A stretch of DNA of 23,900 bases from a virus, in IMG/VR virus record IMGVR_UViG_3300017782_000225, positions 1-23,900 of that record; one strand, 5' to 3'. Every line of letters begins with the position of its first letter. The stretch's first letter is position 1. A program made the translations under genes and the position numbers. Positions 8,701-14,967 of this stretch are shown one piece after another. The notes beneath the pieces are model-generated. The model did not search any database, was not told the DNA's origin, and saw only the letters and a program-made list of their open reading frames with translations.

Positions 8701-9036
8701 ATTAAATCTGAAAGATATCAGTCTATGAACATAGATGAAAAACGTGCATTGCTTAATGATAGGGCTAAAGCACTTATTACAGATGTTCGTAACTCTGCCA
8801 GAGAACGCATAGAAAGAGAGGCAGGTTCTACAGATGCCAAATATACATCTCTTGACAGAATGAATTGGGAGAAAATGGATAGACTAACCAAGAACAGAAT
8901 TGACAGAGAATATAAAGAAGACTTTGGTGGCGAATCTGTGTCTTCTGACAGAGATAAAACTATTACGTTACCGGATGGAAGTAGAATGAACGTCTTACAG
9001 TGGGCAATATTTAGATCGAAGAGTAAATCAGAATAA
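5779..9036 (+). CDS. Large internal virion (ejection-type) protein
   Basis: The largest protein of the window, 1085 residues. It begins with a charged helical region (1-100), then two Gly/Ala-rich stretches (about 104-168 and 184-206: GIISGGTGKAAAYGA, SGLIAGGTGGLLNLP) that could insert into or lie along a membrane. Long charged helical stretches follow (215-400). An aromatic/hydrophobic segment (near 655-700, AAPFLISSFMPFPRF) may be another membrane-active part, and the C-terminal third is mixed and polar. No lysozyme or transglycosylase motif was found, unlike T7 gp16. Size, helical content, hydrophobic patches and position in the late operon suggest an ejection protein that helps DNA cross the envelope; this is inference. 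The TAA stop shares its last base with the next ATG. Confidence 0.7.
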   Translation: MQRKYSQKDNLTKEDLLKDFEFYDDAKKFLAEREGKKDLTKPTEVYDAFMEHMRFHNVNEVTTIRDLEYAQNASQEGKLRFANLIDAYDRLDGEVSLTSALDYAEGIATAPSTYLGIISGGTGKAAAYGATQATKMGVRKILAEAAKRSAKAAAVEGAIGAGQGAVQEEVRVETGMQEKINTDKVVQSGLIAGGTGGLLNLPIQALNVKRANKANEMLAQAEFSRARKANIAAEKTKETKKNTSKAEFKKATEVLDALPEEKVKAGRRLKQMSSKADSTEVGLPLEVKENIAAAAIRIRDKLNLEPNERITSGIFRAMQDGKITDEVDGVKEILEEHNLSYDEFSLLYLAEVSDAGKTLQQVGAVKKTMQGTAQAAQKEVEKLVAAVDGLNKGGKSGINADQAKDVIQSTNKAYQVAQDIDKLRLGVMTSQPATTMRNNLNGGFRVAIDATTRTFDNVFNLRNPMDGTFDVAKYMLNPYEANVVQKLFKETFPEQGAKLFREAADIEAAKSGETVLATLGRKVNILNTASDNFFKRAVIAASLRRRVSDANLPMSDRLKQLMLRNRMSRQMSAEQVDEVLSKASKDDIAKLMDEYGDLNSKKTLQLEDLIETNSLAQMPDEMLKDSIADAYEFVYQAPMTGKNMPSAFARGVIKAHHAAPFLISSFMPFPRFVANQLKFVYEHMPLVGMMHLDRLGAKTAKAPGYYKDMFAKQATGAVMLTAAYNWRLKQGETEHWYEFKDNNGNVIDGRPVYGPFAPFMLLADTIYRYQNDQMPARPVQYYGRAIGESLLGSTLRTGLGLYTLDKFASDLGSGELEKTGGEFVGNLVNTFLIPASAVRDLYAQFDRDARGIPETRTGEYNFYDVLYTRGTRSLPKNFVGDATEGYAKYFDEAQRARSPFQTGELTQVNPLEKQMFGLSKRPAKNVLQNEMGRLNLTPYDLYRRDPNDQLDFYIRQELSKEGSPYNLNEVMEGVIKSERYQSMNIDEKRALLNDRAKALITDVRNSARERIEREAGSTDAKYTSLDRMNWEKMDRLTKNRIDREYKEDFGGESVSSDRDKTITLPDGSRMNVLQWAIFRSKSKSE

Positions 9037-11153
9037 TGGATAGAAAAGAATATACTTTAGCTTCGCAGTTAGTTGATGCAGACGAGATGCAGTCACCTGA
9101 TGACATGATGTTGTCTGGTCCATCAACAGATTTCAGCTACATGTCACGTAAGGAAACACCTGCCCAAGCTGCTTTACGTAAGGCTGAAGCAGGTAAGCTG
9201 GCTACAGGTCTGGCTGACATGACTGCGGATGTGACACCCTTTGTGGGTGGGGCTAAAGCTGCCACTGAATTGCCTGATGATTTGTCCTACGCCAAGGCAC
9301 TTGTAGCAGAAGGCTACGATGAATCTGACATAAAGAAGATGGGTCTTGGTGGTGCTTACACTGCTCTGTCTATACTTGGTTTATTACCCGGAGTAAAGAT
9401 CGGTACTGATGTAGTCAAGGCTGGTATCAAGTCTTCTGTAAAGGACAGTGTTAAGCCTTCTGTAAAAGATCAGATGGAGAACTTGATTACACCTAAACGT
9501 GCGGAGCAGCTAGAGAAAGCTAAGTCGCTACCTGCAGAAGAACGTAGACGCTACCTAAGAGAAGCTAATAGACCTGCCCCTAAAGTATTTCACGGCGCAA
9601 GAAACATAAGTAAAAAGTCAGATAATTTTTCCTCAATGATGAAAATGGAAGAGTTTCAATACAAGTATATGAAAAACGCAAAAACACTAGCGACTACAAA
9701 TGAATTAAATTTTAAAGCTGCATTTGATAATAAAAAAGAAATGCCCTTAGAAGATTTATTACGTAGTGATAGCAGTTTTGGGGCTATGATTCCTGAAGAA
9801 ATAGCAGAATATAAAGAAGGAGTATTGCCTACATTTGAGCCGTATCCAGCGGATATAAGATTTAGTCCAAGAGTTGTGGACACTAAATCTGCTAATAACG
9901 AGGCGGGTTTTGATGTTATCTATGATGAAAATTACGTAGACCTTATAGACGATACTGATGCTGTAATAGGGGAAGTACCTTTGCGAAACGGTTCCGTAAA
10001 TAGAGCAGATTTAGAATCTGCATTAGAGCGTATCAATAAAGATACGCATAGCAAAGTTAAAGATGTATATGAAACAATAAAATTTGAAAGTAAAGGCGAT
10101 CAACTAGAAAAAGAAGGCTTTGCTCCTTATGAAGCAGCTGGACCACTTTCAGGTGGAAGTAGGCGCACAAAGTTTATGGGAGATTCCTCTGGTTTTGGGA
10201 GCGATAGAACTGGTCAGCATATGGAACTGAGGGGCATAAAAGCCTTGTCTACTTCACGTGATCCTCTTGTGTCAATGAAAGATGCATTTGGTAACAGGGT
10301 ACTTGCCAATTTAGTTTACGCCGACTTACCTAAAGCTGAACAAAGAAATCTATCTGCCGAAGAATACCAATCATTAATAAGACGTGGTGATCCAGAAGGG
10401 GCGGCACTACGAGAAGAAATACTTGGCGGTGAAGGAATACCTTTATCTTTTCCTAAAAGCGCACACGATGAAGCAGAGGTAGCACTGACAAAACCGCAAG
10501 AACTTGATGTAAAAAGATTATCTAGGGATGATAAAAGACTAAACCCCAGCGAGAATATTGAAAAGCTACCCACTAAAGGCACAGGTAAACTACCTCTTGC
10601 TGAACGAGTAGCTGAAGGTCAAAGACTTGTAAACAGACTGTTCTCTCAAGCTGAAAAGTTAAATAAAATTAATCGACATGAGTACCGTAGTGACGCTACG
10701 TTTACTCAGGACTATTACAGCACCCTTAGAAATATGTTTAAGGATGCTCAATCTCTAGGTAAGTATACTGAACAATACGGTGCTAGAGGTACATACGATT
10801 CATTCTTAGAAACAGTAGCGCAAAACTCTAGCTTCAAGGCATCTCTTGATAAAGCAGTAAAACGTATGCCAGATGGCGAAAAGAAAAGAAACATGCAGGT
10901 GTTACATGAAGTTTTAGATACTATGGCATTCGCACCACAAGATGCAACAAAAAGAGCAAGAAGAGAAACTAAAGGAATGAGTGACAAAGACCTAAACAAG
11001 CTTCTATTTGACAGACCTACTATTAAAGGCACTCGCCAGCCAGCCTTAACTATAAAGGAATCACTAGAAGATTTAGGGTACAATGACTATAAACGCATGG
11101 CATTTCTCATAACGCAAAAACTAAATCGTGGTGGACTTATGGTTAAAAAATAA
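9036..11153 (+). CDS. Virion protein with possible ADP-ribosyltransferase-like module
   Basis: A 705-residue protein. Residues 1-180 resemble internal virion proteins (helical, a Gly-rich hydrophobic stretch at 103-128). Residues 183-495 carry motifs like those of ADP-ribosyltransferases, in the right order: KVFHGARN (184-190), ALSTSRDP (403-410) followed by a hydrophobic strand, and HDEAEVALTKPQELDV (477-492) with an ExE at 479-481. ART enzymes use an Arg or His, an STS or Tyr, and a Glu at these places. The spacing between the first two motifs (about 220 residues) is longer than usual, and this interval is AT-rich. Residues 510-705 are helical and basic, ending in LNRGGLMVKK. If active, it could be injected and modify a host protein, as T4 Alt does; alternatively the fold may be catalytically dead. 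It starts inside the previous stop (TAATG). Confidence 0.7.
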   Translation: MDRKEYTLASQLVDADEMQSPDDMMLSGPSTDFSYMSRKETPAQAALRKAEAGKLATGLADMTADVTPFVGGAKAATELPDDLSYAKALVAEGYDESDIKKMGLGGAYTALSILGLLPGVKIGTDVVKAGIKSSVKDSVKPSVKDQMENLITPKRAEQLEKAKSLPAEERRRYLREANRPAPKVFHGARNISKKSDNFSSMMKMEEFQYKYMKNAKTLATTNELNFKAAFDNKKEMPLEDLLRSDSSFGAMIPEEIAEYKEGVLPTFEPYPADIRFSPRVVDTKSANNEAGFDVIYDENYVDLIDDTDAVIGEVPLRNGSVNRADLESALERINKDTHSKVKDVYETIKFESKGDQLEKEGFAPYEAAGPLSGGSRRTKFMGDSSGFGSDRTGQHMELRGIKALSTSRDPLVSMKDAFGNRVLANLVYADLPKAEQRNLSAEEYQSLIRRGDPEGAALREEILGGEGIPLSFPKSAHDEAEVALTKPQELDVKRLSRDDKRLNPSENIEKLPTKGTGKLPLAERVAEGQRLVNRLFSQAEKLNKINRHEYRSDATFTQDYYSTLRNMFKDAQSLGKYTEQYGARGTYDSFLETVAQNSSFKASLDKAVKRMPDGEKKRNMQVLHEVLDTMAFAPQDATKRARRETKGMSDKDLNKLLFDRPTIKGTRQPALTIKESLEDLGYNDYKRMAFLITQKLNRGGLMVKK

Positions 11154-11163
11154 CCCGCCACCA
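11129..11163. terminator. Nested inverted repeat at the convergent junction, possible bidirectional terminator
   Basis: The end of the rightward operon and the 15-base gap before the leftward one hold two nested stems: TGGTGG (11129-11134) pairs with CCACCA (11158-11163), and GGTTA (11141-11145) pairs with TAACC (11151-11155) around an AAAAA loop. There is no clear T-run after the stem on either strand, so a classical intrinsic terminator is not proven. Position exactly between two converging operons is the main argument. Confidence 0.35.
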
Positions 11164-11168
11164 TCTAT

Positions 11169-11495
11169 CTAACGATTGTCACCAGAACCTTGAAGCTGGC
11201 CCCTAGATTTGCGGTCAGCCAGTTTCTCAAGATTGTCTTCCATGACTTTGCCAAGGTTTACTCCTAACTCTTTTGACAGCACAGCAATATACCAACATAC
11301 ATCACCTAACTCCTTTGTAATCTCTGCACGTTTAGCAGGGTTATCGCCATCACGTATCAGCTTCTTAGCCTTGTTAGCAATCTCACCTGCTTCACCCGCC
11401 AGTCCTAACGTCAAGTACGCTAGGGCTGTTTCTTTTGGGAAAATGGCTGTAGTACAGGCTCTGTTCTGATAGTCTGATGCGGTTATGCCACTCAT
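11169..11495 (-). CDS. mazG: MazG-like nucleotide pyrophosphohydrolase
   Basis: A 108-residue member of the MazG family, which hydrolyses (d)NTPs or related nucleotides to monophosphates using Mg ions. The metal-binding signature is clear: GLAGEAGE (ExxE, residues 35 and 38 from the chosen start) and, after a short basic loop, ELGDV (ExxD, residues 62 and 65), followed by the helix YIAVLSKELGV. Phage MazG proteins have been linked to dNTP recycling from host DNA and to alarmone control, but the substrate here is unknown. I chose the ATG at 11495 because AAGGAG lies 6 bases upstream (11502-11507); an earlier ATG at 11543 would overlap the previous gene and lacks such a site. Last gene of the leftward block. 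Confidence 0.88.
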   Translation of the reverse strand: MSGITASDYQNRACTTAIFPKETALAYLTLGLAGEAGEIANKAKKLIRDGDNPAKRAEITKELGDVCWYIAVLSKELGVNLGKVMEDNLEKLADRKSRGQLQGSGDNR

Positions 11496-11501
11496 TTGTT
11501 T

Positions 11502-11507
11502 CTCCTT
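11502..11507 (-). promoter_or_regulatory. Ribosome binding site deciding the mazG start
   Basis: AAGGAG on the minus strand, 6 bases before the ATG at 11495, in the 22-base gap after the Rmf-like gene. It favours the shorter MazG form, whose N-terminus (MSGITASDYQ) matches the usual family start. Confidence 0.6.
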
Positions 11508-11517
11508 CATCCACTGT

Positions 11518-11724
11518 TTAGCTTCTTGCTCTAGCTTCTTCATTACGTTGTACCTTTTGTAAGTTCACATGGTAGGCAGTATCCCAACCTCGCTGCCATT
11601 CCCTTGCTTGCATTGTATTAGGGTCAATGGGGCAGCGTAGCTTGCCCTTCCTAAACGCTTCCTGCCCCCACTCAAACTGAATCCTTAGTGGGGCATCGTA
11701 CTTACTAAGACCATTACGCCGCAT
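11518..11724 (-). CDS. Rmf/CrpP-like small protein
   Basis: A 68-residue protein whose central part matches the ribosome modulation factor (Rmf/CrpP) pattern: an Ala and Gly before the core (A23, G27), then CP (31-32), R41, W43, GW (46-47) and A50, that is CP....(x)R.W..GW..A. Bacterial Rmf dimerises ribosomes into inactive 100S particles in stationary phase; related short proteins of plasmids and phages have other or unknown roles. The flanks are basic (MRRNG, RARS). GGAG lies 7 bases before the ATG, inside the end of the upstream gene, and the genes overlap by 11 bases. Possible roles are redirecting host ribosomes or binding nucleic acid; that is inference, and the family assignment rests on a short motif. 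Confidence 0.75.
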   Translation of the reverse strand: MRRNGLSKYDAPLRIQFEWGQEAFRKGKLRCPIDPNTMQAREWQRGWDTAYHVNLQKVQRNEEARARS

Positions 11725-12247
11725 TCTGCATCTCCTTAATCTGGTAATTGAAAAGTTTGATTGCTGCTACTTTATCAATCTTAAACCACTCTCCTCTACG
11801 TTCATCGGCAAAGTGTTCAAAGATTTTGTGCATCTCACGTTCCTTTGTGTGTCTGTCTTTTGTTGGCATCTTAGCTGCCACTTTGTAGTCACGAAATGGT
11901 GATGATGTTTGATAGCCGTTAAGTCGATCATCAGAATTAACAGCCTTCCCTACCTTAACCCAATCAGGCCAAGCTGTATTGACAATGATGTACACTTCAC
12001 CCTCGTTAACACTTTCAATCTTGTTATGTGACCATGCGTCATCTAGTGATTTGTATCTACCCGGCTTGTGCAGGGGGTGTGATGAAGGAATGTATTTACC
12101 GTTTACAAACATGCGATTAGTATTCTTTGCAGCATGTGTTGACACACGTTGGCGGTATCCGCTAGGGCTATAGTACCACCAATCACCGTCTTCAAACACA
12201 GCTTCAGACTTTATGTAATTTTTATTTACCTTTAGTAAGTCCAACAT
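11714..12247 (-). CDS. T5orf172/MUG113-type GIY-YIG superfamily protein
   Basis: A 177-residue protein. The N-terminal 80 residues contain aromatic and basic residues (DGDWWYYSPSGYRQ), perhaps a DNA-binding or recognition part. Residues 83-156 match the T5orf172 branch of the GIY-YIG nuclease superfamily: GEVYIIV (first half-motif), VKVGKA (97-102, second half-motif), R108 with a following Tyr, Glu residues at 136 and 138 with His at 140, and the terminal GEWF. The family is widespread in phages; a nuclease role is likely but cleavage targets are unknown. I chose the ATG at 12247 because AAGGAG lies 7 bases upstream; an in-frame ATG at 12289 is longer but lacks this. It overlaps its upstream neighbour by 26 bases. 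A free-standing homing nuclease is one alternative. Confidence 0.8.
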   Translation of the reverse strand: MLDLLKVNKNYIKSEAVFEDGDWWYYSPSGYRQRVSTHAAKNTNRMFVNGKYIPSSHPLHKPGRYKSLDDAWSHNKIESVNEGEVYIIVNTAWPDWVKVGKAVNSDDRLNGYQTSSPFRDYKVAAKMPTKDRHTKEREMHKIFEHFADERRGEWFKIDKVAAIKLFNYQIKEMQNAA

Positions 12248-12470
12248 TCTTATTCTCCTTATCTTCTGTTTTAGGAAAGTATTTAACAAGCATCTCTAGC
12301 TTGTCGTGGTAGTTAGCAATCTCTTCTAATTCCGTTTCAATTGCCTCTTGAATATCTTGATGCTCACCAATGCCAACGGGATGCGTCAGCAGGATTTCAA
12401 TGTTGGCCTTATGTTTATTCATATGACCTATTAGATGCGAAGTCTGCGCATCAATCAGCATGTTTCTCAT
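12222..12470 (-). CDS. Small conserved phage protein
   Basis: An 82-residue protein, mostly helical and acidic in the middle, with a conserved-looking core THPVGIGEHQDIQEAIE (29-45) and EIANYHDKLEML (50-61), a pattern I recognise from small proteins of marine phages near nucleotide metabolism genes. No catalytic or binding motif is known to me. Two in-frame ATGs (12470 and 12461) both sit downstream of a tandem AAGGAGAAGGAG, so either may be used. It overlaps the 40-residue ORF upstream and the GIY-YIG gene downstream, as in a tightly coupled operon. Confidence 0.72.
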   Translation of the reverse strand: MRNMLIDAQTSHLIGHMNKHKANIEILLTHPVGIGEHQDIQEAIETELEEIANYHDKLEMLVKYFPKTEDKENKNVGLTKGK

Positions 12471-12573
12471 TCTCCTTCTCCTTCTCTTTTTGTTTTAGTT
12501 TCTGCCATTCTTCATAGCTAGGGTGACTACGTGGGGGGTTGTACTGTACCCAACCATCCCCACGCTTCCACAC
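12451..12573 (-). CDS. Very small ORF (40 aa), GTG start
   Basis: Between the ribonucleotide reductase remnant and the next gene lies a minus-strand frame starting with GTG at 12573 (or TTG at 12603) and ending TGA at 12451. The product starts VWKRGDGWVQYNPPRSHPSY and ends in a Lys/Glu repeat (KEKEKENEK). The aromatic and proline-rich first half looks like true protein rather than chance reading, and the frame fills an otherwise empty 110-base gap. The ribosome binding site is weak (GGTAAG). Function unknown; coding status uncertain. Confidence 0.45.
   Translation of the reverse strand: MWKRGDGWVQYNPPRSHPSYEEWQKLKQKEKEKENEKHAD
12472..12483 (-). promoter_or_regulatory. Tandem Shine-Dalgarno (AAGGAG twice)
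   Basis: Two adjacent AAGGAG hexamers precede the ATG at 12470; the upstream copy has 7-base spacing to that ATG and the nearer copy has 10-base spacing to the in-frame ATG at 12461. The same bases encode the KEKE repeat of the small upstream ORF. Confidence 0.55.
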
Positions 12574-12583
12574 TAACTTACCA

Positions 12584-13147
12584 CTAAGCTGCTGCGATGT
12601 CAACTATTTCACAGACACCAGCAGTACAGGCTAACTCACGCCCACCTGATGTGGTATCTTCCTTTTCAAAGTCACTCAGCTTAGTCCAGTTAACCTTCTT
12701 AGGCATCTTCTTTTGGAACTCAGTGTATTGTTCCGCATCAATGTCCTGATAAGGTGCTTGCTGGTATGTATGTTCACTGAATGGTAGGAAGCTAATGCCA
12801 CTCACCTCATCAAAGTGTTCATATACCCACGCACCTACATCCATCCACTCATTCTCTTTGACTGAGATAGTGACTGAAGGCTTGTGTTCACACCAATGAC
12901 GCTGATAGGTAAGCCACAGTTCAAGCTGTTCAATGGCAGTCATACCAGTACGTGTTACCGCACCTTTGGGTGACTTCATTGGAAAGCTAAACACTGTAGT
13001 GCTATCAGGCTTCATTACGTCAGGCTCCGCTGGGATACCTTCAGCAATCAAGAACTGCGTCAGTGGGTCTTTGTTATCGCCACGTACTGTACGAATGTAG
13101 TACGGATTGTGACGTGCGTGAATACCGCTGGCTGCATCAGTAAGCTG
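12584..13147 (-). pseudogene. nrdJ: Class II ribonucleotide reductase, C-terminal part after an in-frame stop
   Basis: The frame that continues directly after the TAA at 13148-13150 encodes the expected C-terminal part of the adenosylcobalamin-dependent reductase: QLTDAASGIHARHNPYYI and IRTVRGDNKDPLTQF, then KPSVTISVKENEW, and a C-terminus with two cysteines in ACTAGVCEI, matching the CxxxxC redox pair that re-reduces the active site in monomeric class II enzymes. No ATG or GTG in this frame lies between the stop and the TTG at 13051; the first ATG comes later still, and none has a ribosome binding site. Restart is therefore unlikely, and the part is expressed only if the stop is read through, is a sequencing error, or is otherwise bypassed. 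All other conserved features are intact, so decay, if real, is recent. Confidence 0.8.
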
Positions 13148-14515
13148 TTACACAGTACCACTAGGCTTGACACAAGTGACAGCCGTAGACTGTGGGATTT
13201 TAAGCTGCTTAGACATAGCTTCGTTAACAATCACTGCCTCTGCACGTAAGATTTCAAGTGCAGTCTCTAGCTTACCACCAGAAGTAGCAGTCAAAGAATT
13301 GTCCATGATGCCTGTCAGTGACACGCCAAGCAACCGTTCTTCTTCAGTATTCTTCTGCCAAATCTTACGCAGATACTTGAAGTTAGTTAGTGTCGCTTGG
13401 AATGTACCCAAGATTGTAGCCAACCGTACCTTCTCTTTTAGCGTAGCAAGAGTGTCTGACTCACGTACTACTACCTCAGACAAGTTACAGAACTGATATG
13501 GACGCAAGATAATTTCACTACAAGGGTTGCAACCGAAATCATGTTCTGTCTCACGTCTGCCATTCTTAGCTGCTTGCTTCTTAGCTGACTGGCGATTGAA
13601 GATACCACGCTCACCTGACTTGCTGTCGTACAAAGACAACCACTCACGCATGAATGTACCCATTTCAGGCTTAGTCTTGTATGCCACAGAGTTATTAGCC
13701 AACGCACGTTGACCCTCATTCTCCCACCACTGACCTGACTTGGCATGTGCCATCTGGTCATCATTAAGATTAGACAATGAAATCAATGCACTACGGCGTA
13801 CACCACCGACAACTACAACCTCACCAATCTTACACATGATGTCGTGACATTCGATTGGATACAGCCTACGTCCAGCAGCACCCTTGAACTTTTGAATACA
13901 GAACTCAAACAGTTCTACAAGAGGCTGTGGACCTGATGCACGACCACCAAATGTCTTTAGCCGTGCGCCAGCAGGACGTACTTCGCTGACATCGAACTTA
14001 GGTATTTGTCCACTGTACAACATAGCAATCAGTTCTTTCAGTGACTTAGCCCAACCCGGACGTGAATCACCAACTTTAATTACTGTATCTGTATTATGGA
14101 ACTCTTCGCTAACCATCGGTAGCTTCTCAATGCAGTGACGCTCAACGCTGAAGCCAACGCCAGTGCCGCACATAAGAATGTACATAGACTCATCAAAGGC
14201 ACGAGGGCTATCTACAGGCACGTAAGAACAGTTATATCCACCTACGTGGCAGCGGTCTAGTGCTGGGCCAGCAGTCATCAATGCCCTCATAGAAGGCATG
14301 ATAGACTGGTTGAGTACAGCTTCTTCCAGTTCACCTCTTAGTGTATCTGGTAGCTTATAGCCATTGTTAGAAAGCAAATGGCTAGACATATAATCAAAGT
14401 ATCTGGTGACAGTTTCACCCCATGTCTCCCTTCGTTGTTCGTCTTCTTTCCACCTTGCATAGCGTGAAAGTGCTATGAAGTTTTGATAGTCTGTTGGTAG
14501 TGTATTACTGATCAT
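13148..14515 (-). CDS. nrdJ: Class II (B12-dependent) ribonucleoside-triphosphate reductase, catalytic part, truncated by TAA
   Basis: This 455-residue part makes deoxynucleotides from ribonucleotides for phage DNA synthesis, with adenosylcobalamin as the radical source. It resembles the monomeric Lactobacillus leichmannii-type reductase. Catalytic residues are visible with the right spacing: first active-site Cys at 96 (GGYNCSY), N330-x-C332-x-E334 (GCNPCSEI) and C343 (QFCNL), 11 residues after C332 as in that enzyme. GGVRRSA (237-243) is also present. Translation ends at TCVKPSGTV, where relatives continue SQL; the TAA falls in the Ser codon position and the frame continues cleanly downstream. 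Without the C-terminal redox cysteines the product would probably turn over poorly. GGAG lies 7 bases before the ATG, inside the end of the 53-residue gene. Confidence 0.88.
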   Translation of the reverse strand: MISNTLPTDYQNFIALSRYARWKEDEQRRETWGETVTRYFDYMSSHLLSNNGYKLPDTLRGELEEAVLNQSIMPSMRALMTAGPALDRCHVGGYNCSYVPVDSPRAFDESMYILMCGTGVGFSVERHCIEKLPMVSEEFHNTDTVIKVGDSRPGWAKSLKELIAMLYSGQIPKFDVSEVRPAGARLKTFGGRASGPQPLVELFEFCIQKFKGAAGRRLYPIECHDIMCKIGEVVVVGGVRRSALISLSNLNDDQMAHAKSGQWWENEGQRALANNSVAYKTKPEMGTFMREWLSLYDSKSGERGIFNRQSAKKQAAKNGRRETEHDFGCNPCSEIILRPYQFCNLSEVVVRESDTLATLKEKVRLATILGTFQATLTNFKYLRKIWQKNTEEERLLGVSLTGIMDNSLTATSGGKLETALEILRAEAVIVNEAMSKQLKIPQSTAVTCVKPSGTV

Positions 14516-14519
14516 CTCT

Positions 14520-14681
14520 TTACTCCGTTACCGTTCTAATATTTTTGATAGAGGCACCTTCTATGTCATAAAAGTATTCGTTGATGCCATCTTCTAATTC
14601 CTCACCTACTCTTCCATCGGCGGGTATGGGGTATTCGTCTTCGTCTACGTCAAGGGTAATGAACATCTTAACTCTTATCAT
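14520..14681 (-). CDS. Small acidic phage protein (53 aa)
   Basis: A short minus-strand ORF filling the 152-base gap between the DUF3310 gene and the reductase. The product begins MIRVKMFITLDVDEDEYPIP and continues ADGRVGEELEDGINEYFYDI; this layout (acidic, EYP.PADG) is familiar from small proteins of marine phages. Its start overlaps the end of the DUF3310 gene by 14 bases, GAGG lies 8 bases upstream, and its end contains the ribosome binding site of the reductase gene. Function unknown. Confidence 0.75.
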   Translation of the reverse strand: MIRVKMFITLDVDEDEYPIPADGRVGEELEDGINEYFYDIEGASIKNIRTVTE

Positions 14682-14967
14682 GTGCCATTACCTCTTCAAT
14701 CAACTTATCTAGATACCACTGTGCTTTCTTCAAGTCTTCTAGTGGTTTGTCTTTGTAGTCAAAACGCCATAGATACTTCATAATATTGCCTTGCAGGTAA
14801 TACTTAAACCCGTCACCAGTTGCAGCAGAGATAGCATGGATACATTCTATGCCCGTCTGGTTGTAGTGAGGTGGACTATTGACCATATCAACATTGCCCC
14901 AAGCTACTTTACCTGCCTGTTCGTTTTCTTCCATCATCTTTGCTTTCATAAATGCGTCATGCCTCAT
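14668..14967 (-). CDS. DUF3310 protein (T7 gp1.7-related nucleotide kinase family)
   Basis: A 99-residue protein with the DUF3310 signature: VNSPPHY (29-35), GIECIHAI (39-46), then YLQGNIMKYLWRF (57-69) and DLKKAQWYLDKL (78-89). The family is often annotated as nucleotide kinase because T7 gp1.7, which phosphorylates dTMP and dGMP, contains a related domain; activity for short single-domain versions is not established to my knowledge. Location between DNA processing and ribonucleotide reductase genes fits a nucleotide role. A strong AGGAGG stands 6 bases before the ATG, and the start overlaps the previous stop (ATGA). Confidence 0.82.
   Translation of the reverse strand: MRHDAFMKAKMMEENEQAGKVAWGNVDMVNSPPHYNQTGIECIHAISAATGDGFKYYLQGNIMKYLWRFDYKDKPLEDLKKAQWYLDKLIEEVMAHDKS

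Noticed and set aside
13049-13051. TTG as start of a separate C-terminal reductase protein
   Set aside because: No Shine-Dalgarno, lies inside the conserved reductase sequence (LTQFLIAEG), and the same frame is conserved right back to the TAA at 13148.
13471-13764. Minus-strand ORF in another frame of the reductase gene
   Set aside because: The reductase frame here carries conserved catalytic motifs; the alternative frame has no recognisable content.
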